Positions 1 through 9,718 are shown, numbered from the stretch's first letter. The stretch: DNA of 64,000 nt from Gemmatimonadota bacterium (GCA_003169895.1 PNAE01000007.1:124312-188311), one strand, 5' to 3'. Notes: generated by a model not told the origin, from the letters alone. Numbers and translations: made by a program.

Positions 1-45
1 AGGCCCGCTTCCGTTTCCCTCTCCCGCCATAGTTCTTTCTCACCC

Positions 46-1068
46 GTGAGCGCCATTCCCTCCCAGTCGCCGCCGCACGCCGGTCCCACGGTTACTGTGG
101 TGATCCCGATGCGCAACGAAGCCGGCTGCATCGCTGCCTGCCTCGCCTCCATCCTCGCCAACGAGCTGCCCGCTGACACTACGATGGAGGTGCTGGTGCT
201 CGACGGTGAGAGCACCGACGACTCGCCGGCGATCGTGTCGCGCGTGGCGGAGCGCGACGGCCGGATCCGCCTGCTCCCCAATCCCGAGCGGCTGCAGGCG
301 GCGGCCTTCAACCTGGGCCTCGCGGCCGCGCGGGGACAGTACCTCGTTCGCATGGACGCGCATTCGGTGTGCGCCACGGACTACATCGCGGAATGCCTGC
401 GACTGCTCGAGAGCACCGGTGCGGGCAACGTCGGCGGCGTCCAGCGGGCCGAGGGCACCTCGTGGCTCACCGGCGCGATCGCCGCGGCCGTGTCGTCACG
501 CTTCGCCGCGGGCGACGCGCGGTACCGCAACGCGACTACCGCGACCGTTACCGACACGGTATACCTCGGCGCCTGGCGCACAGCGACACTGCGCGAACTC
601 GGCGGCATGCGCACCGACTGGGCCGTGAACGAAGACTACGAGCTGAACGTCCGCCTGCGCGCGACGGGTGGCACGGTGTACCTGTCGCCCACCATCCGGT
701 CGACCTATCGCGTGCGGAGCTCGGTACCCATGCTGGCGCGGCAATACGCCCGCTACGGCTTTTGGAAGGTGCGCACCCTGCTGGAGCATCCGGCGTCGCT
801 GCGCTGGAGGCAACTGGTGGCCCCCGCGTTCGTGCTGTCGGTGCTGCTCACGCCGTGGCTCATCGCCTGGCTGGGCGCGCTGGGTGGCGCGCATCTGGTT
901 CTGTACCTGCTCGCCAACTTGACGGCGAGCACCATCGTCGCCCGGCGTGATGGAATGGCGTTGCTGCCACTCCTGCCGGTGGTCTTCGCCGTCATCCATC
1001 TCGCCTGGGGCCTCGGGTTCTGGGGCGGTGTGATCTACTGGCCGCTGCGACAGGGACGCTCGACGTGA
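46..1068 (+). CDS. Family 2 glycosyltransferase with C-terminal membrane segments
   Basis: GT-A fold transferase of 340 residues that probably adds a sugar to a lipid-linked or cell-surface glycan. The N-terminal strand TVTVVIPMRNEAG (about residues 15-27) is the usual GT2 opening. A metal-binding type acidic motif lies at RMDAHS (about 102-107), and the NEDYE motif near 195-199 matches the catalytic ED region. From about residue 258 the chain is strongly hydrophobic, consistent with two or three membrane helices that hold it at the inner membrane. Translation begins at a GTG. The last four bases overlap the start of the next gene as GTGA, so the two are probably translated together. The acceptor and the sugar cannot be read from the sequence. 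Confidence 0.9.
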   Translation: MSAIPSQSPPHAGPTVTVVIPMRNEAGCIAACLASILANELPADTTMEVLVLDGESTDDSPAIVSRVAERDGRIRLLPNPERLQAAAFNLGLAAARGQYLVRMDAHSVCATDYIAECLRLLESTGAGNVGGVQRAEGTSWLTGAIAAAVSSRFAAGDARYRNATTATVTDTVYLGAWRTATLRELGGMRTDWAVNEDYELNVRLRATGGTVYLSPTIRSTYRVRSSVPMLARQYARYGFWKVRTLLEHPASLRWRQLVAPAFVLSVLLTPWLIAWLGALGGAHLVLYLLANLTASTIVARRDGMALLPLLPVVFAVIHLAWGLGFWGGVIYWPLRQGRST

Positions 1069-2090
1069 CAGCGACCCCGCGACGACGCCGTTGGTGGCTG
1101 GCCTGGTGCGGCGTGGTGATCGCCGCGCTGCTGGCGTTGGCGCTGCGCGTCGGCGGCGACGCCTGGTGGCCGGTGTTCCCCCTGCTGTTCGGCCCAAGGT
1201 GGATCACTACTTCCCTCGTGCTGCTGCCGCTTCCGTTGCTGCTCACCCGTCCGCGCCAGGCGATGCTGCCGCTGACGCTGGCGGGGTTGCTGGTAGCGGT
1301 CGGGATCATGGGGTTCCGGATCGGTCCGGCACGGCTCGGCCTGGGATCGCGCTCCGGCACATCGCTGCGCCTGCTGGAATACAATGTCGCCACGAGCGGC
1401 CACGTCGCTCACTTGATTGCGGGCCAGCTCGACAGCCTGGGCGTGGACGTCGCGGTACTGGTGGAGTGCCCGTACCAGAGCGCGCTGGTCCAGCCGCGAG
1501 CCGGCTGGGCAATGCGATCCGCCGGCGAGATCTGCTTCCTGTCGCGGCGACCGATCCTCGATTGGCAGGTCCGCTCGCAGGACGACATCTGGTTGATTCA
1601 TGGCAAGGCATCCGTGGCCGAGGCACGGATCGACGTCGCCGGCCAGCCGGTGGCGATCGGGATGCTGCACCTCAAGTCGCCGCGTGACGCGCTGATCGAA
1701 TTCCGGTATCCGTCGGCATTTCCCACGCTGGGTGCCCACGTCGATTCGATTTCGGCGATCCGCAACTTGGAATCGGAACGCGCGACAGCGTTTCTGGCAA
1801 CGCCCGCATCGGTCCCGCTGATCGTGGCAGGAGACTTCAACACGCCGGTCGAGAGCCGGATCTTCCGTCGCTGGTGGTCAACGTTTTCGGATGCGTTCGA
1901 ACGCGCCGGCATGGGAATCGGCTTTACCTGGCATTCGCGGTGGTACGGCCTGCGGATCGACCATATCCTGACTGCCCACGGCATCCGGGCGGAGCGCACG
2001 TGGATCGGGCCCGACCTGGGGTCGGATCACGTGCCGGTGATCGCCGAGCTGTCTATCGACCGGCCGCGACGCACCAACGGGGCGCGGTAG
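1065..2090 (+). CDS. Membrane-anchored endonuclease/exonuclease/phosphatase family protein
   Basis: 341 residues. The first ~85 residues hold about three hydrophobic segments. The C-terminal two-thirds is an EEP domain: LLEYNVATSG near residue 104, a VECPYQ segment carrying the metal-binding Glu, VAGDFNTPVE near 254, and GSDHVPVIAEL near the end with the catalytic Asp-His. The family includes DNases and phospho- or sphingomyelin esterases. The membrane anchor argues for a periplasmic or surface phosphodiesterase, but the substrate is unknown. It starts at GTG inside the stop of the upstream glycosyltransferase, so the two form a coupled pair. Confidence 0.85.
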   Translation: MTATPRRRRWWLAWCGVVIAALLALALRVGGDAWWPVFPLLFGPRWITTSLVLLPLPLLLTRPRQAMLPLTLAGLLVAVGIMGFRIGPARLGLGSRSGTSLRLLEYNVATSGHVAHLIAGQLDSLGVDVAVLVECPYQSALVQPRAGWAMRSAGEICFLSRRPILDWQVRSQDDIWLIHGKASVAEARIDVAGQPVAIGMLHLKSPRDALIEFRYPSAFPTLGAHVDSISAIRNLESERATAFLATPASVPLIVAGDFNTPVESRIFRRWWSTFSDAFERAGMGIGFTWHSRWYGLRIDHILTAHGIRAERTWIGPDLGSDHVPVIAELSIDRPRRTNGAR

Positions 2091-2273
2091 CCAGCCAATG
2101 TCTGCCGGATGCGGCGGGGCGGACTGCGACGTCGGCAATAGTGGCGTGGGACTGCGATACAAGGCTCAGATCGGAAACGCAGGTGCGGTCGGACCCAACC
2201 GCTGACCTTGGCTGGGACGCCTGCGGAAGTACACCTGAATCTGCTGTCTTCGAAACCGCGGACTGCTCAACGT

Positions 2274-2308
2274 AAGCGGCCGCCGACGCTTTGCGTCGAC
2301 GGCCGCTT
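2274..2308. terminator. Long GC-rich hairpin between convergent genes
   Basis: Arms at 2274-2288 and 2294-2308 form a 15-bp stem with one mismatch and a CTTTG loop. It lies directly beyond the stop of the PEP-CTERM gene on the minus strand and downstream of the EEP gene on the plus strand, so it may end transcription from both sides. There is no clear T-run on either side, so Rho-independent termination is only likely. Confidence 0.5.
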
Positions 2309-2325
2309 CGTACTGCTAGCTAGCT

Positions 2326-3021
2326 TCAGCTCTTGCGGCGACGACGAACGCGGGCGGCGCCCATCATGCCAACCAACCCGGTCGCCAACAGACCCATTGT
2401 GGCGGGTTCCGGGACAACCTCAGTGGGCAGACCGGCATTATCTAACGCAACGAAGATACCGTCGGTCGAGCCGTCTCCTGTGACCTTCACCTCAAGGTCA
2501 TACCGCGAATCCAACGTAAGAACCGTGTGCACCAGACAGTTAGAGAAAGCGCTGCTCGGGAAAACCCCATCGCCGTCACGGCAGAACCCAGAATCCGTGC
2601 TCGGGCCATACAACAGGTTTCCGTTCTGGTACACCCCAACCAACTGATTGTCCCAGCCCAGATTCAGGCTATAAAGGCCGCTCGAACCAACGCTGGTCGA
2701 GAAGTCGTATGAGTAATTTGGAACGTTATTGCCAGTACCAGTGGTGCTGCTCGCGTCAATCCAGGCACTGATCCAGTTCGGGCCAGAGGGCCCCGTGTTC
2801 GGCTGCCACGGCGGTGAAGGAATATCCAACGGTATGTAAGCGGCTCCGGGGGCGTTGCAGGGCGCCATAGTCCCAACGATGACCCCGCAGCTAAAATTCC
2901 AGCTGGGATCTGTGGGCGACCCGCCCGAGTTTGGGGCTCCTACGCCGGTATTGGCGATTTGGGCGGAAGCCGCCGAAGCGCCCAATGCCAGTGCGGCAAA
3001 CGTGAGAGCGAACAGACGCAT
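2326..3021 (-). CDS. PEP-CTERM sorting domain protein
   Basis: Secreted protein of 231 residues. It begins with a signal peptide (MRLFALTFAALALGASAASA). It ends with the tripartite PEP-CTERM signal: VPEPATMGLLATGL, a hydrophobic stretch, then the basic tail RVRRRRKS. In known systems this tail is cut by exosortase and the protein is anchored in, or exported with, an exopolysaccharide layer. The middle is rich in Gly, Ser, Asn and Pro and shows no enzyme motif. I chose the start at 3021, not an upstream in-frame ATG, because it begins the signal peptide and has GGAG eight bases upstream. No exosortase gene is in the window. Confidence 0.85.
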   Translation of the reverse strand: MRLFALTFAALALGASAASAQIANTGVGAPNSGGSPTDPSWNFSCGVIVGTMAPCNAPGAAYIPLDIPSPPWQPNTGPSGPNWISAWIDASSTTGTGNNVPNYSYDFSTSVGSSGLYSLNLGWDNQLVGVYQNGNLLYGPSTDSGFCRDGDGVFPSSAFSNCLVHTVLTLDSRYDLEVKVTGDGSTDGIFVALDNAGLPTEVVPEPATMGLLATGLVGMMGAARVRRRRKS

Positions 3022-3275
3022 TGAGACCACTCCAAGTGGATGACAAACAAGTGGATGAGAGGTTGTGTTTGATGGCTGGATACGCATCGCGCGTGCCAGA
3101 AGTCATCGCCGGTAATGTCCCCATGCCGAAGCCATTAAGTCACTGGCTTACAATAACTTAGCTTCTGCGGCTCCAGAGAAACTACATGGATACTTTCGCG
3201 AGCTGTGGTGCTCGCGCTACAGACCGGTCATTTCGTCACCACAGGGTCATTGGAGCTGACCCGCGACTGACAAAT

Positions 3276-3304
3276 GAGGGCAGCCAGCATCGCTGGCTGC
3301 CCTC
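3276..3304 (-). terminator. Perfect 13-bp hairpin, likely terminator of the small lipoprotein gene
   Basis: GAGGGCAGCCAGC at 3276-3288 pairs perfectly with 3292-3304 around a 3-base ATC loop. Read on the minus strand it lies about 75 bases after the stop of the lipoprotein gene and is followed by ATTTGT. The rest of 3022-3380 shows no gene. Confidence 0.65.
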
Positions 3305-3380
3305 GTGTGTTTCGTACCGCTCTGCCGATGGCAACGCACCCTGATACCTGCGCCGCGCCGGTTGCCTGCGAACTGCTGAC

Positions 3381-3797
3381 TCAGCGCACCAGCACCACGC
3401 GATAACCGTCAAGCGACTGCAACGCATACGTGCCGCGCACCGCGGCAGCGGCCACGCTGGCCTGATACTGTGACGTCAGCGACAGGTCGGGAACGAAGAC
3501 GCGGGCGATATCGCCATTGCCGACTTGACCCGTCACGATGAGATTGGCCGTGCCGTTGTCGATCGTCGCAAATCCGTCGTAACTGACCAGCTTGACGCTG
3601 TCGATCGCGGGGCCGCTGACGCTGAACTGCACGGCGCCGTCATCGCTGTGGGGAGTGGCGAGCTGCAAGGTGAGCCAGCCGCCAGTGGGAGCCGGCGGTG
3701 GCGTGGTGGGACCAGTGGCCGTCCCTGAACTGCACGCTGCCAGAGCGAACAGCGCCAGCGGGAACACGCTGCATACCAGATTGCGTCGAAAGCTCAT
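3381..3797 (-). CDS. Small lipoprotein of unknown function
   Basis: 138 residues with a lipoprotein signal peptide ending in the lipobox LAAC (Cys about residue 22), then a Ser/Thr/Pro-rich linker. The remaining ~95 residues alternate short hydrophobic strands and turns, suggesting a small beta-sandwich domain such as an Ig-like or cohesin-like fold. No catalytic motif is visible. It stands alone, with a terminator hairpin downstream. The start is the only one that gives a signal peptide. Confidence 0.7.
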   Translation of the reverse strand: MSFRRNLVCSVFPLALFALAACSSGTATGPTTPPPAPTGGWLTLQLATPHSDDGAVQFSVSGPAIDSVKLVSYDGFATIDNGTANLIVTGQVGNGDIARVFVPDLSLTSQYQASVAAAAVRGTYALQSLDGYRVVLVR

Positions 3798-4124
3798 GCG
3801 GCGTACCGACTCTCAGCCCAGGATGATTCCCAGCGAATGGGTTGCCGGGATTTCTCGCTGGCGGCTGGGCGGGCATGGCACTCGCGCTGATGAGTGCGGT
3901 AGCTCCCTGGCTCTGCGAACCCGGATTTCCCCGGGAGTGCTCTGGGCAGCGTCGTTGAGGTTCTCGTTGGACAGTATCGAACCCAACGCTGTATTACTTT
4001 AGCAATTCGTTGGCCAGCCTGAGCGTCCGTGCCTTGCCTGAGGCCATGATCTTATGTCGCATGGAGTTACATAAGTGGACGAAATCGCTTCTGGCCCGAA
4101 ATCTCAATCATTCTGTATGATTAC
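3798..4124. other. Intergenic stretch without recognisable gene
   Basis: Between the lipoprotein gene and the glycosyltransferase remnant. Both strands were read; no ORF here has family features and I saw no strong hairpin. It presumably carries the divergent promoters. Confidence 0.5.
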
Positions 4125-4341
4125 TTGTCAGCTGGACAATCCACGGGGCTCCGATCGCGGCAGCTCGCCGTGTCGCTGACCGCGCCCCGAAACACCACGT
4201 TCGTCATCCCCGCACATAACGCCGCGGCCGTGATCGCGAAAGCGATCGCAACGGCGCGCAGTCAAACGGTGCCAGCGCGCGAAATAATCGTGGTGGACAA
4301 CGGGTCGCGAGAAAATACTCCGGAAATCGCCGAATGGGAGG
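4125..4341 (+). pseudogene. Remnant of a family 2 glycosyltransferase N-terminus
   Basis: The frame encodes a clear GT2 beginning: TTFVIPAHNAA, then AIATARSQTVPAREIIVVDN and GSRENT. This is the nucleotide-binding start of the GT-A fold up to the VDNGS motif. About 70 residues in, the similarity stops and the reading frame runs on over the 5' end of the VanZ-like gene with no GT character. The most likely reading is a truncated gene left by a deletion that joined it to the VanZ gene. It is too short to be active. Confidence 0.65.
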
Positions 4342-5710
4342 GTACCCAGGAAACTCACCCGCCCAACGGCACCCTGCTGTGGCGCGCAATACCGAACCGG
4401 TTGCGATTGTGGGTGACGTTGCTCCCTTCCTCCAAGCGAAGGCGGAGTTGACCACCGCGCGGGTTCGGTGGTGGGCAATCGCGGCCGCATGGTTGCTGCT
4501 GATCCTGTGGCTGACGTTGCGATCGGCTCCCGACCAGGCCGTGCGTGTCGCGGACTTGCCGTGGTACTGCGTCCTCTGCGGTGAAGCAGGGGTCGCCGAC
4601 GTCCTGCTCAATGTGCTGCTGTTCGCCCCGCTCGGCATTGCAGCGCGAGCACTGCAACTACCGCGCTGGCGCGCCTTCGCTGTTGCCGTGGTACTGACCA
4701 TCGCCATCGAGACGACGCAGTGGTTCCTGCTCGTGGGGCGCGACGGATCACTGGGCGACGTGCTCGCCAACAGTGCCGGCGCGGTACTCGGCTGGCTGGC
4801 CTATTCACCGCTTTGCCGGATGGCGCGGCCGACGCGCGCGCTGGCGCGCCGCGGCACCTGGGTGGTGTTCGTCGTCGCCACCGTGGTCTGGTTTACGACC
4901 GGCTTCGGCCTTCAGCCGTCCTTGAGTGAAGCAACGCCGTGGGTAGGACAGATCCAGCACCATTGGCCCGGCCACGACGCCTTTGCGGGCACGATTGAAC
5001 GGGTCGACATCAACGGCGTCGCAGTACCGAACGACCCCATCGCATCACCACTCCCTCCGCATGACACTGTCGCGTTGCATATCGCGCTGACGCGATCCGG
5101 TGCGCCGCTGCCGCGGAGACGGGCGTCAATGGTCCGGATTGTCGATGCGAACGGCCACCCGCAGGTCGCCATCACCGCGTCGGGCGCTGACGTCGTGACC
5201 GAACTACAGTTGCGCGCGAGCCGCTGGGGATTTCATACCCCGGAGTGGATGTATCACGGGGCGATGATGGTACCCGTCCGTCAGCGCTGGCAAGTCACCG
5301 CCCGATGGACGCCCGCTCGTGTGGAATTAGCGACCGCGGACAGCGCGGGCGCGCACGCCGTGATGCGATCGCACCCGCTGTCGATTGCACTGGGCTGGGT
5401 GTTCGTGCATCCCTTCGTCACGATCGTCGGATCCAACGTCCACCTGTGGAATTACCTCTGGCTGGCCGGATGGTTTGGATTGCTGGGATGGTTCAGCGGG
5501 GTGCTTGGTTGGCGAGCATTCGGGATCGCGGCACTCGCGCAACTGCTGGTGCTCGTTGTCGCGGCGTCGGTCACCGGCGCACCGTGGCACCCTGATGAAC
5601 TGCTCGCCGCGATGCTCGCGTGTGGACTCACCGCGACGGTCGCACGAAGGCGATCGGTGGCACCGCCGTCGCGGGGGCTTCCCGCGACAGCCACGATCAG
5701 TTCAGGATGA
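4334..5710 (+). CDS. VanZ-like membrane protein with an extracytoplasmic beta domain
   Basis: 458 residues in the longest form. Residues ~40-160 are a VanZ-like domain with several membrane helices, including the VanZ-type segments NVLLFAPLGIA and IETTQWFLLVGRDGSLGDV. A hydrophilic domain of about 150 residues follows, rich in beta strands, and then three more hydrophobic segments. VanZ proteins are linked to teicoplanin resistance in Gram-positives, but in most bacteria their role is unknown. The start is uncertain: an ATG at 4334 lies inside the GT2 remnant, while a GTG at 4409 gives a more usual N-terminus. It meets the next gene tail to tail with a 14-bp overlap. Confidence 0.75.
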   Translation: MGGYPGNSPAQRHPAVARNTEPVAIVGDVAPFLQAKAELTTARVRWWAIAAAWLLLILWLTLRSAPDQAVRVADLPWYCVLCGEAGVADVLLNVLLFAPLGIAARALQLPRWRAFAVAVVLTIAIETTQWFLLVGRDGSLGDVLANSAGAVLGWLAYSPLCRMARPTRALARRGTWVVFVVATVVWFTTGFGLQPSLSEATPWVGQIQHHWPGHDAFAGTIERVDINGVAVPNDPIASPLPPHDTVALHIALTRSGAPLPRRRASMVRIVDANGHPQVAITASGADVVTELQLRASRWGFHTPEWMYHGAMMVPVRQRWQVTARWTPARVELATADSAGAHAVMRSHPLSIALGWVFVHPFVTIVGSNVHLWNYLWLAGWFGLLGWFSGVLGWRAFGIAALAQLLVLVVAASVTGAPWHPDELLAAMLACGLTATVARRRSVAPPSRGLPATATISSG

Positions 5711-6689
5711 TGTCCAGCGGAACGCGCGGCTTGACGACCCAGGTCCCGTCGCCTTGCGGTACCAGCACGCCGCGGAACGTGCCGGTGCGCGCTGGTGCGA
5801 AGACTCCGTGTGGCGCGCCGAGTAGCTGATCGAGGAGTACGTTGACGGTCACATCGGGCGTCGCAGGATCGGCGACCGTGACGATGAAGTCCGGACCCGA
5901 TGTAACGGTATCCTTGATCACGACGTTGCTGAGCTGCACGAGTACCGCGTCCAGCGTGCCCCCCTTGGCGTCGAGCGCTTCGGCGACGGTCACGACCTGC
6001 GGCAGCGGCGCCAGGCCGGGACCATAGGTCAGGAACAGTCCGTCGCGAAGAACCGCCTGCCCCGCTTCCTGTCCGGTTGTGCCGAGCACGAGCACGGAGT
6101 CGCCGATGTTGTTGCCGTTGCCGCCGAACCGCGGTCGGGCATCGGTGACCCGCAACGTGCCGCTGGTGTCGACCAGGAACGCGCTGGAATCCCTGAAGTC
6201 CTGCAGCGGTGCTACGACCTTGCCGCGCACCAGCACCCGTCGGCCAGCCGGCAGCAGGCGGGCGGCGGCGAGCGACACTTCAGTGTAGCCGAGGCGGACA
6301 ACCCGACTGCTGTGGATGGAATCGGTCTGCGCCACCAGCCGCACCAAGCCGGTGTCACCGGCAACGACGCCCACCGAATCGGCCAGCGCATGGCGGTCAA
6401 TCACGATGCGGTAGCTGCCGATCGGCACCGAGTCGAACACGGCCAGGCCTGCGGCGTTGGTGGTCGCGATCCGGAGCGTGTCCTGCCCGCTGGGAGCAAG
6501 CAGCGCGACGCGAACACCGGACACGGCGGTGTCGGCCGCCGTGAGGGTGAGCGAGCCATCGCGGTCGAAGTACACACCCACACCGATCGCGCCGGCGGCG
6601 AGCGACGGCAACGTCAATGTTTCGCCGGCGTTGGTGCATGCCGCGGCAGCGAGCAACGTCAGCAGCAATGGATACGGGGAAGCGCGCAT
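5697..6689 (-). CDS. Lipoprotein with SdrD/carboxypeptidase-regulatory-like and OB-like domains
   Basis: 330 residues. A lipoprotein signal peptide ends in AAAC (Cys about residue 18). Residues ~35-115 look like a B-repeat/prealbumin-like module (GVYFDRDGSLTL, AGLAVFDSVPIGSYRI). The rest contains short strand-rich blocks such as RVLVRGKVVAPLQDFRDSSA and DAVLVQLSNVVI, resembling the OB-fold modules of extracellular nuclease and choice-of-anchor proteins. Its ATG overlaps the TAA of the upstream TonB receptor by one base, so the two are an operon. It may be the surface lipoprotein partner of that receptor; this is inferred from position only. Confidence 0.7.
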   Translation of the reverse strand: MRASPYPLLLTLLAAAACTNAGETLTLPSLAAGAIGVGVYFDRDGSLTLTAADTAVSGVRVALLAPSGQDTLRIATTNAAGLAVFDSVPIGSYRIVIDRHALADSVGVVAGDTGLVRLVAQTDSIHSSRVVRLGYTEVSLAAARLLPAGRRVLVRGKVVAPLQDFRDSSAFLVDTSGTLRVTDARPRFGGNGNNIGDSVLVLGTTGQEAGQAVLRDGLFLTYGPGLAPLPQVVTVAEALDAKGGTLDAVLVQLSNVVIKDTVTSGPDFIVTVADPATPDVTVNVLLDQLLGAPHGVFAPARTGTFRGVLVPQGDGTWVVKPRVPLDIILN

Positions 6690-9600
6690 TACCAGTTCTC
6701 CATCCGGATGCCAACGCGGATTGTTCGCGGCTCACCGCGGCGACTCAGCAATTGTCCGAACGACGGATTGGCGATCAGGGGCAACACGATATGCCCGCTG
6801 GCGTCCGTCGTGATGGACCCCGCCGGATTCACCAGCACCGCGGCGTGGTCATACAGCCCGGTCGTGCTGCCGAGCACGCTGAACCCGTCGAGCGTCAGCG
6901 CCCAGCCGTGCGTGATCGTCATGGCAGCGTGCAAGTCGAGTGCATACACGCCGGGATCGCGGCAGCTGTTGCGTGCCGCGATCGCGCCCACCTGCGAAGC
7001 GAGACAGGTATTCGTCGCGCTGAGGTCGTTCATGCCCGGAATCGAGGCTCCCACGAATGCGGGATCGTTGTTGACCGATCCATCGCCGTTGGCATCGACG
7101 CCGTAGCGAAAGCCGGGTGTGAACGGGAGACCGGAGCGATAGCGAAACCGGGCCGCGAGGGAAAGTCCTGCCGTGCCGGACGCGCCGTACGTCAGCAGTG
7201 CCGCGACACGATGCGGAATGTCGAGATCCGACCGGGCATCCTCCCAGCGGGCGCCGTTGAGACCGTCGGGGAACGGCGAAAGACGATCCGCCGGATCGGC
7301 AGACAGTTCGCCGGGAAGGTTGTCCGTGGTGCGCGAGTAGGTGTATGAGAGCAACGCACCGAACTGCCGCGACAGGCGCCGATCCAGCGTGACCGACGCC
7401 TCGTAGTAGTCGTTGTAGCCGGTGCTGGTGAGTCCGTAGACGAAGTCGAACTCCGGAAACCGCCGGTTCGAACCCACCGTGGGGGTGAGGAGGCCGCCGT
7501 ACTGTTCGAGCGAGCCGAAGATCGGACGCCCGTCGCTGCCAACGGCGACGTTGCCCGCGACCCGATTGAGGTCCTGGCGCTGCAGCAGGTAGTCGCCGTG
7601 ACGGTACCCGACGGCGACGGTCAAGCTGGTCGCCGTCGCGACGTGCTGCGACAGTGACACGTCCATCTTGATCGCCCGCGGTAGACGGACGTCCGCGCCG
7701 AACAACGTCAGCGCCTGGCCGGCACTGGTGCCGACCGCGGGGCCAACCTGCGGCCACGCGAGCGTGCCCGTGGCGCGGCGTACATCAACGCCACCGTCGA
7801 ACTGCGCCGCCTCGGCAAAGGCCGCGAGGTCGTATTGTCCCGGCACCACGCCGAAAGCGCCGCGCAAGGTGGTCGTGCCGCTCCCGCTCGGATCCCAGGA
7901 GAACCCGGCCCTCGGACCGAATCCACCCTTCTTGGTGGTGCCGGGACGAAGATCGTTGCGCAAACCCGAAACGCGAGCCCATCCGGTGTTGAACGCAATA
8001 GCATTGGCCGGCAGGGCTTCGTGATCGAGACGCACGCCGGCGAACAACTGCAGCGCCGGCGTCGCCTGCCAGCTGTCTTCGATCAGGCCGCTGAGATCGC
8101 TGATGCCGATATCGGGCGCGGGCGTGGTGCGCACGGTCTGATAGAACGCGCCGGTTCCGGCAGTGAACGTCGGCAGGTCGCCGAACAAGAAGCGGCCGGC
8201 GCTGCCCGGCAGCCAGTCGTACGTATCCTGGCGATGCAGCAACGCGCCGCCGGCCTTCAACGCGTGGGCACCGACATGATAGACAACAGTCTCCGAGACG
8301 TCGGCTGCGGTTTCGCGAAAGCTGCCTGGCAGGGTGACAGCGCCGCCGATGGTGACCGCGTCGCCGGTCAATTCCGTGAAAGGCAATGTCGCTCCGGTCC
8401 AGTCGCGCTTGCTCACATGCACGCCGAGCCGCGTCTCGCTGGTCCAGGTGTCGGAGCCGGTGGTCAGTGTCGCGGCGGCGGTAATGTCCTGTGCCTTGAG
8501 GTGCGACCCGGCGCCGTTGACCGGCTCCGAGCCGGCCTGCGGATTGTCTTCCGACCATGCGGCACCGCCCGCCCGCACCGCAAAGAGGGTCTTCGGGCCG
8601 AAGCGCCAATCCAGCCGACCGGCACCGCTGCCGCCCTGCCAGGTGCGCACCGCGGGCGCGAGCCACGCACTGACGTTTTCGTGACCGAGCGACTGTGCCG
8701 CGGTGCGGACTGCGCCGGCGAGGTCGGCCGACGTATCAGCGGTCGCCAGGCCCGATTCAAACGGATTCGCCGCCGGCTGCCGCAGCTGCTGGTATTCAGC
8801 GCGGATGAACCAGGAGGCGGTGTCGTGCTTGATCGGCCCGCCCATCGCCACGCCACCCTGCACCGACATCGCGCTCGAGTCGCCGGGATTGTCCGCCGCG
8901 CGGCCGCCGAGCTTGGCTCCGCTGAAGGTGACCCACGGCTGGATCGTCACGCGCTCGCCGCCGCGCCGCGATTGCGCATCGAGAATGGCGCCGAGGGTAC
9001 CGGGCCATTCGGTGTTGGAGCCATTGCCGATGTAGGTGACCTGATCCACGCCGTCGCGCGCGAACAACGGTGCCGATGCGGGCTCATCGGGCAGACCCGG
9101 ATGGCGCAGGAGCGCCTCGCGAACGCCATCGACGATGAGGCTGGAATAGCCCGGACGGAGCCCGTTGGCACTGGCGACGAAACCCTCGCGGCCGTCGCGC
9201 GGCCCGTTCGCCTCGGAAAACATGCCGGGAACGCCGCTGATGTCGTGTCGCCGGTCGAAGCGGATGATTGCTTCGCCGATCGCCACCTGGCCGGACGGCG
9301 AGCCGACGAAAGTCACGTTCGTCGGTTGTTCCTCTACGCTGGTAATCGGCGGCGGGCGGCGTGCCAGCCGAAGCGTGACATGCGAGTTGTTCCCGCCCAC
9401 CACGATTACGCCACGCATCCGCACCGGCTGATAGCCGAACTCTTCGGCGAGCACCGCGTAGCTGCCGGGCGCGACCACCGCGAAGGCCGCGACGCCGGCG
9501 CGATCAGTCGTGACGGTTTGCAGGGCGGCGCCGGATCGTTCCAGGGTGACGGTCACCTCCTGGAGCGGAGCGCCGCGCTCGTCCACGATTGTCGCGGTAA

Positions 9601-9718
9601 GCCCGCCTACTGTCAGGCTCTGCGCCGCAAGTGCGGCTGTCGCGAAGAACGCCCAGCCAATGGCGATCGCGGTCACGGTTGCGCGCGCATTGGGCCGGTG
9701 GAAGAAACGAAGCGGCAT
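6689..9718 (-). CDS. TonB-dependent outer-membrane receptor with carboxypeptidase-regulatory N-domain
   Basis: 1009 residues. A signal peptide (to about residue 32) is followed by a CarboxypepD_reg-like beta-sandwich (about 36-118, with DERGAPLQEVTVTLERSG and APGSYAVLAEEFGYQ). Then comes a plug domain with VDGVREALL and a long barrel ending in aromatic-terminated strands (final residues VGIRMENW). This is the large TonB receptor family common in Bacteroidota, Acidobacteriota and Gemmatimonadota, used to import oligosaccharides, peptides or metal chelates. The substrate cannot be told. The 3' end overlaps the start of a lipoprotein gene by one base. No TonB/ExbBD genes are in the window. Confidence 0.9.
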   Translation of the reverse strand: MPLRFFHRPNARATVTAIAIGWAFFATAALAAQSLTVGGLTATIVDERGAPLQEVTVTLERSGAALQTVTTDRAGVAAFAVVAPGSYAVLAEEFGYQPVRMRGVIVVGGNNSHVTLRLARRPPPITSVEEQPTNVTFVGSPSGQVAIGEAIIRFDRRHDISGVPGMFSEANGPRDGREGFVASANGLRPGYSSLIVDGVREALLRHPGLPDEPASAPLFARDGVDQVTYIGNGSNTEWPGTLGAILDAQSRRGGERVTIQPWVTFSGAKLGGRAADNPGDSSAMSVQGGVAMGGPIKHDTASWFIRAEYQQLRQPAANPFESGLATADTSADLAGAVRTAAQSLGHENVSAWLAPAVRTWQGGSGAGRLDWRFGPKTLFAVRAGGAAWSEDNPQAGSEPVNGAGSHLKAQDITAAATLTTGSDTWTSETRLGVHVSKRDWTGATLPFTELTGDAVTIGGAVTLPGSFRETAADVSETVVYHVGAHALKAGGALLHRQDTYDWLPGSAGRFLFGDLPTFTAGTGAFYQTVRTTPAPDIGISDLSGLIEDSWQATPALQLFAGVRLDHEALPANAIAFNTGWARVSGLRNDLRPGTTKKGGFGPRAGFSWDPSGSGTTTLRGAFGVVPGQYDLAAFAEAAQFDGGVDVRRATGTLAWPQVGPAVGTSAGQALTLFGADVRLPRAIKMDVSLSQHVATATSLTVAVGYRHGDYLLQRQDLNRVAGNVAVGSDGRPIFGSLEQYGGLLTPTVGSNRRFPEFDFVYGLTSTGYNDYYEASVTLDRRLSRQFGALLSYTYSRTTDNLPGELSADPADRLSPFPDGLNGARWEDARSDLDIPHRVAALLTYGASGTAGLSLAARFRYRSGLPFTPGFRYGVDANGDGSVNNDPAFVGASIPGMNDLSATNTCLASQVGAIAARNSCRDPGVYALDLHAAMTITHGWALTLDGFSVLGSTTGLYDHAAVLVNPAGSITTDASGHIVLPLIANPSFGQLLSRRGEPRTIRVGIRMENW

